Assembly (NCBI RefSeq): GCF_900114535.1
Contig: NZ_FOTK01000010.1
Location: 62,001-126,000, forward strand
Source of the DNA: Methylobacterium pseudosasicola
Lineage (GTDB): Bacteria > Pseudomonadota > Alphaproteobacteria > Rhizobiales > Beijerinckiaceae
Reading direction: 5' to 3'
Length of the DNA stretch: 64,000 nucleotides
Under the pieces are notes generated by a model. That model was not told where the DNA came from, ran no database searches, and saw only the letters and a program-made list of their open reading frames with translations. The first letter of the stretch is position 1; every line of letters begins with the position of its first letter. Below are positions 44,770-53,886 of this stretch, in pieces. The translations under genes were made by a program, and so were the position numbers.

Positions 44770-47442
44770 CTACTTGGCCGGCACCGGATCCGCCGGGGCG
44801 GTGCTCTTCCGCAGCGCGGCCGCGGCGGCCTTCTCACCCTCCGGGCGGTCGTCGTCGGCCTGCGTGGGCGGCTCGCCCAGCGTCGCCGGCACGACGAAGA
44901 ACGCCGCGATCAGGGTGAAGAACAATGACAGCGCCAGCAGCTTGCCCATGCTGGCCGTGCCCGGGTGGCTCGACAGGACCAGGGAGCCGAAGGCGCTGCC
45001 GGTGGTGAGCGCCGAGAAGAAGATCGCCCGGGTCAGGCTGGAGGCGAGCATGTCGGTCACCCCCGCCCGCCACGCGATCACGTAGTAGATGTGGAACGCG
45101 ACGCCGACCGCGAGCATCAGCGGCAGGGCGATGATGTTGGCGAAGTTCAGCGGCATGTCGATGATGCGCAGGGCCATCAGGGTCCACAGGGTCGCGATGA
45201 CCAGCGGGCCGAGCGTCATCGCCACGTCCCACGGCTTGCGCAGGGCTACCGACAGGATGACGAAGATCAGCACGAAGGCCGTCACGGCCGCCTGAACGAA
45301 GGCGCCCAGGATCGTGTAGGTCGATTGCGTCGTGGCCACCGGCGCGCCGGTGGCGTGGGGCGCGACCTTCAGCACCTCGTCCGAGAAGGTGCGCAGCACC
45401 TCGTCGTCGTTCGAATCACCCTTGGGATGGACCTCGATGCGGGCGCGCCCGTCCGCGGCGACCCAATCGGCCTTTAGCTGCGGCGGCAGGTTGTCGAGCG
45501 TGATCTTCTCCGGGTGGAGCAGGTCGCGCAGGCGCTGCAGCAGCGGCACGAGGTCCTTGGTCAGGGCGACCGAGGCCGCCTCGCGCAGCGGCACCGGCCC
45601 GCCGGCGAGCTTGTCGAGGGTGCCGGCGAGCTGCTTGGCGGTCTGCGCGCCCTTGGCCTCGCCCTTGCCGTCGCCCGCGACGCCGTTCAGGGCCGTGGCG
45701 GCGTCCTTGAGCGCCTTCACGTTCTCGGCGTCGGTCGGAGGCGGCGGCTTGCGGCCGGGATTGAGCACCGGGTCGAGGAGCTGGGCCGTGTCGGCGATGG
45801 CCGCGAGCTTCTTGTCTTGGTCGCGCGGCACGAAGGTGTCGATGCTGTTGACCGAGGAGGTCACCGGCAGGGCCGCGAGGGTCTTCGACAGGGCCGGGAC
45901 CGCGTCGACGTTCGGCGCCAGTACGTCGATCAAGTTGGGGCTGGTCTCGGGGTTCTTGATCAGGTCGAGATAGGTGGCGATCGATTCCGTCTTCGTGCTG
46001 CGCAGGTGCATCGGGTTGGAATCGAACGGCAGGTGCCAGAGCAGAGGCGCCCCGGCCAGGGTCACCAGGCCGACCGCGATCAGGATCGGCTTGCGCTTGC
46101 GGATGATCCACGGATCGACGCCGACTAGCCACTCGGTCTGCACCGCTTCCTTCTCGCCCTTGGGCTTGAACACCGCGATCAGCGCCGGCAGCAGCGTGAG
46201 GGCGAACAGGAAGGCCACGATCATGCCGACGCCGGCGATCAGGCCGAGCTCCGAGACGCCCCGGAAGGCGGTTGGCAGGAAGGCGAAGAAGCCGGCCACC
46301 AGCGACACGGCGGCGAGCGTCAGCGACCAGCCGACGCCGCGGGCGGCGGCCCGGATCGCGCTCTGGAGGGTCGGCTGCTCGTAGCGATCCGCCCGGTAGC
46401 GCACCGAGAACTGGATGCCGAAATCGATGCCGAGTCCGACGAACAGGGCCGCGAAAGCCACCGAGATCGGGTTCAACTCCTTGACCATGATCAGGCCGAG
46501 GGCGGCGGTGACGATGAGGCCCGCGAAGGTGGTGATCAGCACCGCGCCGACGAGCTTGCCCGAGCGCAGGGCCAGCCACAGGAACAGCACGATCGCGCCG
46601 ACGATGATGCTGTTGTTGAGGCCGGCATCTTCCGAGAGGGTCGCGAACTCCTCGTCCGCCACCGCCACCGTGCCGGTCAACCGCATGCGCAGGCCGTGCT
46701 CGGAATCGATCTTGAGGTCCTGCGCGACGTTGCGGATCAGCTTGGTCGCCTGGTAGCCGGGCTCGAGCGCGTTGAAGTCCAGCACCGGCTGGATGATCAC
46801 GAACTTCATCTTGTCCGTGACGCTGCTTTCGCCGTTGGCGAGCAGCTCCTGCCAGGACATCCGCGCGGGCTTGCCGGCCAGCACCTTCTGCAGGGTGGCG
46901 TCGATCTGGCCCATGGGCTTGTCGAGGTCTTCGAGCTTGGCGTCGCCGGACTTCACGCCGCGCGCGCCGAGCGAGAGCACCCGCATCACGCCACGCAGGG
47001 ACGAGTCGGCGGCGAGCGGCCCGAGCAGGCCCTGCTGCTGGGTCAGCTCCTCCAGCGTCTTGTCGAGCTGGGCCTGGGGCATCAGCAGCAGGCCGTTCTT
47101 GTCGAAGAACGGGCCGCCATCCGGCCGGTAGACGGTCTCGATCAGGTTCTTGTGGGCGGTGAGCGCCTTGGCGAGGTTGGCGGCGGCCTCCTCGGTCTCC
47201 TCCGGCGTCTCGCCGTTGATCACGGCGACGATGGTGTTGCCGCGCTGCGGGAACGCCTTCTCGAAGTTGATCTCGTCCTGGCGCCAGGGCTCCTTCGGGT
47301 CGATCAGCCGCTCGACATCGGTGTTGATGCGGAACAGATGCGCCGCGACTCCGAGGCTCGCGACCGTGATGAACGCCATCAGGGCGATCACGATCCACCG
47401 ATACCGCACCGAGAACGCGACGAGACCTTCGATCACGAGCAC
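44770..47442 (-). CDS. hpnN: Hopanoid RND transporter HpnN
   Basis: An 890-residue MMPL/RND inner-membrane protein needed to move hopanoids to the outer membrane. There is one N-terminal helix (WIVIALMAFITVASLGVAAH), a large periplasmic domain with SLDKLAGGPVPL-type helical hairpins, and two blocks of five or more helices (GAIVLFLWLALRSGKLVGAV ... and VTAFVLIFVILSVALRKPWD ...). VAFAALFVGLGIDFGIQFSVRYR is a signature of the HpnN/MmpL3 group. It is divergent from hpnH across a 615-bp region. Confidence 0.94.
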   Translation of the reverse strand: MLVIEGLVAFSVRYRWIVIALMAFITVASLGVAAHLFRINTDVERLIDPKEPWRQDEINFEKAFPQRGNTIVAVINGETPEETEEAAANLAKALTAHKNLIETVYRPDGGPFFDKNGLLLMPQAQLDKTLEELTQQQGLLGPLAADSSLRGVMRVLSLGARGVKSGDAKLEDLDKPMGQIDATLQKVLAGKPARMSWQELLANGESSVTDKMKFVIIQPVLDFNALEPGYQATKLIRNVAQDLKIDSEHGLRMRLTGTVAVADEEFATLSEDAGLNNSIIVGAIVLFLWLALRSGKLVGAVLITTFAGLIVTAALGLIMVKELNPISVAFAALFVGLGIDFGIQFSVRYRADRYEQPTLQSAIRAAARGVGWSLTLAAVSLVAGFFAFLPTAFRGVSELGLIAGVGMIVAFLFALTLLPALIAVFKPKGEKEAVQTEWLVGVDPWIIRKRKPILIAVGLVTLAGAPLLWHLPFDSNPMHLRSTKTESIATYLDLIKNPETSPNLIDVLAPNVDAVPALSKTLAALPVTSSVNSIDTFVPRDQDKKLAAIADTAQLLDPVLNPGRKPPPPTDAENVKALKDAATALNGVAGDGKGEAKGAQTAKQLAGTLDKLAGGPVPLREAASVALTKDLVPLLQRLRDLLHPEKITLDNLPPQLKADWVAADGRARIEVHPKGDSNDDEVLRTFSDEVLKVAPHATGAPVATTQSTYTILGAFVQAAVTAFVLIFVILSVALRKPWDVAMTLGPLVIATLWTLMALRIIDMPLNFANIIALPLMLAVGVAFHIYYVIAWRAGVTDMLASSLTRAIFFSALTTGSAFGSLVLSSHPGTASMGKLLALSLFFTLIAAFFVVPATLGEPPTQADDDRPEGEKAAAAALRKSTAPADPVPAK

Positions 47443-48057
47443 CCTACCTGTTCGCCCCGGATGCGCCCCATGCGCGACCGGCTTATCCCAACCGCTCCGC
47501 CGTCCGCCCCGACCTAATCGGTGCGGACGGGCTCAGACGCCCGCGTGAAGACCGCCCCACGATCCGCGCGGACAATCTTCGGTGTCGGGGAACGCCGCAC
47601 CGCCCAATCTGGTCGCACACCGCGCATGCGCAAGCCGGGCTTGCCCAATGCGGGACGCGGCGCAGCCGCCGGCTGCCTGCCACCCCTTGCATCGCGGCCA
47701 CAGGGCTCAGTAAAGAGCGTGGTCTCAGATTGCAACGCGATGGCCCCCGTGCGGCCTTCGCCTAGGCGGATGTGCGATGGCGCACGGCAATCCTGGGATG
47801 GGCGCCAAAATCTTGGGATTTCGGTCGCATTGCGGACGCAATGCACGTGCTGTCCTCAACCGTCAGGCGATCTGTTCCGCCAATCCCGTCGCAGGCAAGC
47901 CATGTGGCGCGGTTGCGTCAGGCGCGGAATAAGTCGTTATGGCCTCGCCGAAACGGGGCCGTTTCAGATGAGTTCCAAGCTAGAGCGCTGGAATTCGAAG
48001 TTTTTTCGCGGTAAGCACCCCGACGCCCCGGGGCCGACGCAGTAAGGAGCCGCAATC
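47443..48057. other. Divergent regulatory region between hpnN and hpnH
   Basis: 615 bases with no convincing gene (the plus-strand open frame at 47521-48045 has shadow-like composition). It carries palindromes GCGCATGCGC (about 47616) and GCATTGCG-GA-CGCAATGC (47827-47844), and a ribosome binding site AAGGAG at 48044-48049 for hpnH. Confidence 0.55.
47827..47844. promoter_or_regulatory. Candidate operator in the hpnN-hpnH gap
   Basis: GCATTGCG-GA-CGCAATGC is a perfect 8-2-8 inverted repeat midway between the divergent hopanoid genes, the kind of site a dimeric repressor or activator would bind. Regulator unknown. Confidence 0.4.
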
Positions 48058-49221
48058 TTGGGTATCCCCCTCCGGTACGTCGCGAAGATCGGCGGCTACA
48101 TCCTCAAGCAGCACCTCACGGGCCGCAAGCGCTACCCGCTGGTGATGATGATGGAACCCCTGTTCCGCTGCAATCTCGCCTGCGCCGGCTGCGGTAAGAT
48201 CGATTACCCGGACGAGATCCTCAACAAGCGCCTGCCGGTCGCCGACGCGCTCGAATCGGTGCGCGAGTGCGGCGCTCCCGTGGTGGTGATCGCCGGTGGC
48301 GAGCCGCTGCTGCACAAGGACCTGCCGCAGATCGTCGAGGGCATCATCGCCCAGAAGAAGTTCGCGATCGTCTGCACGAACGCGCTGCTGCTCGAGAAGA
48401 AGATCAAGGACTACAAGCCCAGCCCGTACTTCACCTGGTCGATCCATCTGGATGGCGACAAGGAGATGCACGACCAGTCGGTGTGCCAGCGCGGCGTCTA
48501 CGACAAGGCGGTCTCGGCCATCGCCAAGGCCAAGGAGATGGGCTTCCGGGTCACCATCAACTGCACCTTCTTCAACAACTCCTCCCCGGAGAAGATCGCC
48601 GACTTCTTCGACAGCGTGACCCGGATGGGCATCGACGGCATCACCGTCTCCCCCGGCTACGCCTACGAGCGCGCCCCCGACCAAAAGCACTTCCTGAACC
48701 GCAAGGCGACCAAGGAGCTGTTCCGCGGCGTCTTCCGTCACGGGAAGGAGAAGGGCCGTGAGAAGTGGACCTTCCAGCAGTCGGGCCTGTTCCTCGACTT
48801 CCTGGCCGGCAACCAGACCTACCACTGCACCCCCTGGGGCAACCCGACCCGCACCGTGTTCGGCTGGCAGAAGCCCTGCTACCTGCTCGGCGAGGGCTAC
48901 GCGGCGACCTTCAAGGAGCTGATGGAGGAGACCGACTGGGATTCCTACGGCACCGGCAACTACGAGAAGTGCGCCGACTGCATGGTTCATTCGGGCTACG
49001 AGGCCTCCTCGGTGGTCGATTCGGTCCGCAAGCCCTGGAAGCCGCTGGTCCACGCGATCCGCGGCATCAAGACCGACGGTGCCATGGCCCCCGAGGTCAG
49101 CCTGGAGAACCAGCGCCCGGCCGAGTTCGTGTTCTCGCGCAACGTCGCCCAGAAACTCTCCGAGATCAAAGCGGCCGGCGTCGACACCAAGCAGGAAGCC
49201 CGCAAGCGCACCGCGGCCTGA
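48058..49221 (+). CDS. hpnH: Hopanoid radical SAM enzyme HpnH (adenosylhopane synthase)
   Basis: A 387-residue radical SAM enzyme joining adenosine to diploptene, the first side-chain step. The CNLACAGC motif (Cys about 38, 42, 45) and GGEPLL are intact, with TINCTFFNNSSPEKIADFF and a C-terminal cysteine set in GNYEKCADCMVHSGYEAS, characteristic of HpnH. It starts with TTG at 48058, eight bases after a strong AAGGAG. A terminator follows at 49245-49276. Confidence 0.97.
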   Translation: MGIPLRYVAKIGGYILKQHLTGRKRYPLVMMMEPLFRCNLACAGCGKIDYPDEILNKRLPVADALESVRECGAPVVVIAGGEPLLHKDLPQIVEGIIAQKKFAIVCTNALLLEKKIKDYKPSPYFTWSIHLDGDKEMHDQSVCQRGVYDKAVSAIAKAKEMGFRVTINCTFFNNSSPEKIADFFDSVTRMGIDGITVSPGYAYERAPDQKHFLNRKATKELFRGVFRHGKEKGREKWTFQQSGLFLDFLAGNQTYHCTPWGNPTRTVFGWQKPCYLLGEGYAATFKELMEETDWDSYGTGNYEKCADCMVHSGYEASSVVDSVRKPWKPLVHAIRGIKTDGAMAPEVSLENQRPAEFVFSRNVAQKLSEIKAAGVDTKQEARKRTAA

Positions 49222-49244
49222 TCGCCCACTGAGAATTGCATTTG

Positions 49245-49276
49245 AAAGGCCGTCGCGGGCTCCCGCGGCGGCCTTT
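49245..49276 (+). terminator. Rho-independent terminator after hpnH
   Basis: AAAGGCCGTCGCGGG (49245-49259) pairs with CCGCGGCGGCCTTT (49263-49276) with one or two mismatches, followed by TTTT within the stem end. Located 24 bp after the hpnH stop. Confidence 0.85.
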
Positions 49277-49371
49277 TCCGTTGGTGACATCTCGGCCGGC
49301 GCGGCCGGCCCAAGCAGACATGCAAGTGTCATCTCCGCCTCCTAGCTACGGCCAAGCTTGGGGGCGAGACG

Positions 49372-51864
49372 ATGGCACGGGGAACGCGCGCTGTTCAGGT
49401 CGCGACGGCGATCTGGCTGGTCATGGCGGCGACGAATGCGGCCGAAGCCCAGTCACGGGCGGTCTCCCGGCCGAACCTGATCTATGCCGACGGGCCGGTG
49501 GCCGTCGATGTCAACGGCTCGACCTTCGTCAATCACGGTCTTCAGGGCGTCGGGCGGATTTCCGCTTCCACGCGCGATTTCCTGGGCGACACGCTGGGCT
49601 CGTTCTCATCGCTCGCGATCGACCTGACCTCGTGGCGGCGCAACGGCGCCGGCTATAGCGGCACGCTCTACACATTGCCGGACCGGGGCTACAACGATCC
49701 GAGCGGCGGCCTGTTCTCGGATTATGCGGGCCGCCTGAACCGGTTCACCCTGACCTTCGTGCCCGAACCCGGCGCGAATCTCCCGCAAGCGACGGCCTCG
49801 CAGCGGCAGATCACCCTGACGCCGAATGGCGGGATCGTCCTGGCCGATGCCAACGGCCAGCGCTTCAGCGGCCTCGACCCGAGCACGGGGACGACGGTGC
49901 AACTCGGGCGGGTCCTGCCCTCGGCCGCCACCGGTCCGAGCGCCGGCCGGATCAGCCTCGACGCCGAGGGGCTGGCCCGGCGGCTCGACGGCTCGTTCTA
50001 CGTCAGCGACGAGTACGGCCCGAACATCTATTATTTCAACGCGCGCGGCCAACTGCAGGGCATGCTCGGCATCCCGGACGCATTCCGGCCGGTCACGAAC
50101 GGCCAGCTGAACTTCAATTCTCTGACCCCGCCCGACACTGGGCGGCGCAACAACCAGGGATTCGAGGCGCTGTCGCTGACGCCGGACGGCCGCAGCCTCG
50201 TGACCATCCTGCAGAGCGCCACGCTCCAGGATTCGGGTCCGGGCCAGCAGCAGCGCGCCAACACCCGTATCCTGGTCTACGACGTCTCGACCAACCCGAC
50301 GCCGTCGGCGCCGGTGCGGGGCTACGCCCTGCAATTGCCGATCTACCGGGACAACGGCGATGGCGGCGCGCCGAACCGCACGGCGGCGCAGAGCGAGATG
50401 CTGGCCCTCAACGACACCCAGTTCCTGGTCCTGTCGCGCGACGCGAACGGCCTCGGCACCGGCAACACCACGCCGATCGTGTTCAAGAGCGTGCTGCTCG
50501 TCGATATCGGCGGGGCGACCAACCTGGCCGGTACCGCCTTCGACGGGACGACCCCGATCGCGCCCGGCGGCGTCCTGCGCTCCGACATCCGTCCCGCTCA
50601 GTCGACCGAACTGGTGAACCTGCTGAACCCGGTCGAGCTCGGCCGGTTCGGCATGAACCTCAACACCAATCCGGCGACGCGCACGACCCTGTCGGAGAAG
50701 GTCGAGGCCATGGGTCTCGTCCCGGTCCTCAGCGAGCTGGCCCCCAACGACTACTTCCTGCTGATCGGCAACGACAACGACTTCCTGACCCGCCAGGGCG
50801 TCGTGAACGGCGAGGCCTACGATGCCGGGATCGAGAACGATTCGATCATCCTCGCCTACCGGCTGACGCTGCCGACCTACGTCGATCCCTACTCCCTGTC
50901 GGTGATGAAGCGGACCGCCCCCATCGTCCTCCAGGGGCTCGGTGGCGCGACGCTGGGCTACGCGGCGTCCGCGATTCAGGGCGTTCAGGACCATCTCTCC
51001 GCCCTGCGCCGAGGCACCGGTCTCGCCGGTCCCTGGAGCCAAGCCGGTGGCGTCTGGGTCGGCGGAAGCTTCCTGTTCGCTGACCAGCCGCGCAACGGCG
51101 GCCTGCCCCTCGATCGGACGATCCTCCAGGGCAGCGCCGGTGTCGACTTGCCCCTCGACGGCCCCTGGCGGGCGGGCGTCGCTGTGGGCGGCGGCAGCGG
51201 CTCGCTCAACCGTCCGGGCGGCTTCCGGCAGGAGCACAGCGCCTTCACGGTCTCGGGCTATGCCGGCTATTACGATCCCGATTTCTACGTCCAGGGCATC
51301 GTCGGCGGCGCCCCCGATATCGCCCTCGACCGCATCGCCCGCCCGGCCGCCTACGGGCTGACCGCCAGCGCCCGGACCGCCGCCAGTGCCCTGGCCCTCG
51401 ATGTCGAGGCGGGACGCCCGTTCCGGATCGGGGATTTCGGCCTGACGCCGTTCGTCGGGCTCACCCATCTCGCCGGCCGCGTCGACGGCTTCACCGAGAC
51501 CGGCGCGGCCGGGAACAACGTCGCCTATCGCGGCCTCAACGTCTTCCAGACCACCACCCGCCTCGGGGCCGAGTTGGCCTTCTACGGCTTCGGCGACGTG
51601 ATCCCGTCGCTGCGGGTCGCCTACAACCTCGCTACCGGGCCGCAGGGCAGCAACGGCTTCGCCCGGCTCGCCAGCGTCCAGAACGTGCTGGCCGGAGCCT
51701 CCATCCCGGTCGCGTTCCTGCGCGACGACTTCGTGAGCGTCGGAGCAGGCCTGCAGGGCAGCCTGACCGAGCAGCTGGGCTGGCGCGTCGACTACCTCGC
51801 CTCGGTCGGCACGCGCGCCGGTGTCGGCCATGGCGTGACGGTGGGCCTGCGCTACCAGTGGTGA
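49372..51864 (+). CDS. Autotransporter with phytase-like esterase passenger domain
   Basis: An 830-residue outer-membrane protein. It has a signal peptide (MARGTRAVQVATAIWLVMAATNAAEA). The passenger (about 30-520) matches the esterase-like activity of phytase family: TLYTLPDRGYNDPSGGLFSDYAGRLNRF, EGLARRLDGSFYVSDEYGPNIYYF, QGFEALSLTPDGRSLV and YFLLIGNDNDFLTRQG, with the conserved Asp/Glu and Tyr residues of a beta-propeller. The final 270 residues are an autotransporter-like beta-barrel ending in VGLRYQW. It may be a surface phosphatase or esterase, which I infer rather than see. Confidence 0.85.
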   Translation: MARGTRAVQVATAIWLVMAATNAAEAQSRAVSRPNLIYADGPVAVDVNGSTFVNHGLQGVGRISASTRDFLGDTLGSFSSLAIDLTSWRRNGAGYSGTLYTLPDRGYNDPSGGLFSDYAGRLNRFTLTFVPEPGANLPQATASQRQITLTPNGGIVLADANGQRFSGLDPSTGTTVQLGRVLPSAATGPSAGRISLDAEGLARRLDGSFYVSDEYGPNIYYFNARGQLQGMLGIPDAFRPVTNGQLNFNSLTPPDTGRRNNQGFEALSLTPDGRSLVTILQSATLQDSGPGQQQRANTRILVYDVSTNPTPSAPVRGYALQLPIYRDNGDGGAPNRTAAQSEMLALNDTQFLVLSRDANGLGTGNTTPIVFKSVLLVDIGGATNLAGTAFDGTTPIAPGGVLRSDIRPAQSTELVNLLNPVELGRFGMNLNTNPATRTTLSEKVEAMGLVPVLSELAPNDYFLLIGNDNDFLTRQGVVNGEAYDAGIENDSIILAYRLTLPTYVDPYSLSVMKRTAPIVLQGLGGATLGYAASAIQGVQDHLSALRRGTGLAGPWSQAGGVWVGGSFLFADQPRNGGLPLDRTILQGSAGVDLPLDGPWRAGVAVGGGSGSLNRPGGFRQEHSAFTVSGYAGYYDPDFYVQGIVGGAPDIALDRIARPAAYGLTASARTAASALALDVEAGRPFRIGDFGLTPFVGLTHLAGRVDGFTETGAAGNNVAYRGLNVFQTTTRLGAELAFYGFGDVIPSLRVAYNLATGPQGSNGFARLASVQNVLAGASIPVAFLRDDFVSVGAGLQGSLTEQLGWRVDYLASVGTRAGVGHGVTVGLRYQW

Positions 51865-52132
51865 GCGGGGTAGCCGACCGGGTGATCGACACGGCGTAGC
51901 CCGTGGGTGGCACCTGCCCGCCCGGCGGCGCATCCTTCAGGGCGTCCCAGGTCCTACTCGCGGCCTCGAAGTCGGGGTGCTAAGACCGATACGCATCGTC
52001 CGTCGAGCTTGGCCGGAATGCTATTTCGGCCTCATGATGTTGTCGCTATAGCGGATTTATCAGTCGTTCGGAACTTAAGCGTCTGACAAGATTTGTGCAT
52101 CCGTCGATTATCAATAATCGCGGGTGAAAGCC

Positions 52133-52903
52133 ATGCTCCGCTTCGTGGGCCAAGACAGGAAAAGGTTCGGCCGAACCCTGCTTTTGGCTTCTATCCTTTC
52201 AGGTTCTGTCGCTGGGGCTTGGACTGATCCCGCGCCGGAGATGGAAGCTCGATCCGAAGCGGATCAGGGGAGCCGTTTGAAGCGAGAAGCACCGGTCTTC
52301 AGCTACCGGCAGTTCACGGCGCAGCTTCCCGCCCTCACCTCATCCGCGGAAGACGCGGATGCGCCCGAAGCAGAGTCCTTCAGTCTGCCCTCGCAGCCGC
52401 GGTTTCCGGCGTCGGCTCCTCCGGTTCGCCAGGAGCAGGCGGGTCTCATGGGGCGGTTCGGCGAGACGATCGATGCCGAGGCGGCACGGGAGGGGCTTTC
52501 CGGCGCGCGGTCGGAGCCCGCCCCGGCGGAGCCCTCGACCACGGCGGCCGTCGCGGAGCAGACGGCGACGGCCGATCCTCAGGCCACACATGTGTCGGGA
52601 GCGGCCAAGCCCAAGCTTTTGGGGAGCGGGCGGGCGAGCTGGTACAAGCATCCCGGCAGGACTGCCAATGGTGAGACCTACGACCCGAACAAGCTCACGG
52701 CCGCGCACCACACCTTGCCATTCGGGACGAAGGTCAAGGTCGTCAACACGCGCAATGGCCGCTCCGTCATCGTTCGGATCACGGACCGGACCAACGAGCG
52801 CACCAAGGCCAAACGGAACTACGCCATCGATCTGTCGCGCGCGAGCGCCCAGCGGATCGGCATCGAGGGCATTGGACGCGTCGCCCTGTACAAGGTGGAG
52901 TGA
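52133..52903 (+). CDS. RlpA-like septal lytic transglycosylase / DPBB lipoprotein-type protein
   Basis: A protein of about 256 residues. A basic N-terminus and hydrophobic signal (FGRTLLLASILSGSVAGAW) lead to a 130-residue Ala/Glu/Pro-rich linker, then the double-psi beta-barrel: GSGRASWYKHPGRTANGETYDPNKLTAAHHTLPFGTKVKVVN with the catalytic Glu, Asp and His, and RTNERTKAKRNYAIDLSRASAQ. No SPOR domain follows, and the signal has no lipobox Cys, so it would be a soluble or anchored periplasmic protein. GTG at 52124 is an alternative start. Confidence 0.88.
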   Translation: MLRFVGQDRKRFGRTLLLASILSGSVAGAWTDPAPEMEARSEADQGSRLKREAPVFSYRQFTAQLPALTSSAEDADAPEAESFSLPSQPRFPASAPPVRQEQAGLMGRFGETIDAEAAREGLSGARSEPAPAEPSTTAAVAEQTATADPQATHVSGAAKPKLLGSGRASWYKHPGRTANGETYDPNKLTAAHHTLPFGTKVKVVNTRNGRSVIVRITDRTNERTKAKRNYAIDLSRASAQRIGIEGIGRVALYKVE

Positions 52904-52989
52904 AGCGGGCCGCGTGACCCACAAACAGCCAAGGCAGCCCACGGGCCCAAGTCGCGTTCACCCAAATCTCGGATGACAGGCATCCGGTA

Positions 52990-53298
52990 TCAGGGCGTCC
53001 GCTGCGCCCGGTGTTTGACGCGCAGGATCTCGACGATACGCGCCTCGGAACGCACCCGATAGAAGACGATGTAATTTCGATGCGCGATCAACTCGCGCAC
53101 GGCGTCCGGCAGGCCGGGCCGCCCCGGTCGGCCGAGATTTGGGTGTCGTGCCAGCGGCAAGGTCTTATCGTGGAGCGCTTGAGCAAAAGCTCGGGCTTTG
53201 GCCGGATCGTCCTGGCCGATATACCGGATGATGGCACGCAGATCCTCGCGCGCCTTCGGGCGCCATTCGATCCGATAGGACGTCTTTGCGGGCGGCAT
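52990..53298 (-). CDS. RelE/ParE-family toxin
   Basis: A 102-residue toxin-fold protein. The ParE/RelE pattern is WRPKAREDLRAIIRYIGQDDPAKARAFAQAL, then LGRPGRPGLPDAVRELIAHRNYIVFYRV and IVEILRVKHRAQ, with the C-terminal basic residues intact. It is 33 bp downstream of the antitoxin-like gene, in the usual order. ParE types poison gyrase, RelE types cleave mRNA; the two cannot be separated here. Confidence 0.88.
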   Translation of the reverse strand: MPPAKTSYRIEWRPKAREDLRAIIRYIGQDDPAKARAFAQALHDKTLPLARHPNLGRPGRPGLPDAVRELIAHRNYIVFYRVRSEARIVEILRVKHRAQRTP

Positions 53299-53331
53299 CG
53301 GTCAGGCCCGGCGGCGCCAGGAGGCGATCCT

Positions 53332-53772
53332 TCAGGTCCGCCCGGCCCCGCCCTCAAGCTCGGCCAGGTCGTCGCGCAGCTCGTCCATGAGCGCGTCGTG
53401 CGAGAGGTTCGGCCGCGGGTCGTCGAGGGAGTCCTGAATCTCGGCGGCGAGCCAATCTGCATCAGCGGCGGCGCGGTGGGCTTTGCGCATCGCCTCAGCC
53501 CGGCCCCGATTGCCGGGTGCCTGGCTCGTCTCGCTCGGATCCCAGTCGCTGGCGTCGAAGCGGCCGATGGTGATGCCAACGCCGCGCAGCACGTTCAGGG
53601 CCGCGAGCGGATTGCCGAAGCGGCGCGGCTCCGTGCTGCGGGCCTTCGCCAGCACGGCGGCTGTCCCGCTGCGCGTGGCGATCTCCACCAGGAACGTCCC
53701 ACCCTCGCCTTTCAGCGTCACGCCCGCCACGCCGCCGGCAACGTTGGTGGCACGCAGTTGCTCGATCGTCAT
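53332..53772 (-). CDS. Putative antitoxin, StbD/stability-determinant-like C-terminus with extra N-terminal domain
   Basis: A 146-residue protein encoded directly upstream of the toxin. The C-terminal 45 residues (AEIQDSLDDPRPNLSHDALMDELRDDLAELE) match the stability-determinant antitoxin type. The N-terminal 90 residues (MTIEQLRATNVAGGVAGVTLKGEGGTFLVEIATRSG... RFGNPLAALNVLRGVGI) form an unfamiliar alpha-beta domain. ATG at 53772 is preferred to 53808. The upstream AT-rich stretch has TGTT-N6-AACA (53828-53841), a possible operator. Confidence 0.78.
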   Translation of the reverse strand: MTIEQLRATNVAGGVAGVTLKGEGGTFLVEIATRSGTAAVLAKARSTEPRRFGNPLAALNVLRGVGITIGRFDASDWDPSETSQAPGNRGRAEAMRKAHRAAADADWLAAEIQDSLDDPRPNLSHDALMDELRDDLAELEGGAGRT

Positions 53773-53886
53773 GCTCCGCATGAGTCGCGCTCTCGAAACG
53801 ATCCTCACAATCGCGGACAGGTACGCATGTTTCCTAGAACACGTGCAACGGTCGGCGGGTTGAAGGCAGCGTATCCGCCGCCGATT

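Noticed and set aside
47521..48045. A 174-residue frame in the hpnN-hpnH gap
   Set aside because: No domain, no ribosome binding site, unnatural Arg/Pro/Cys composition; more likely regulatory DNA.
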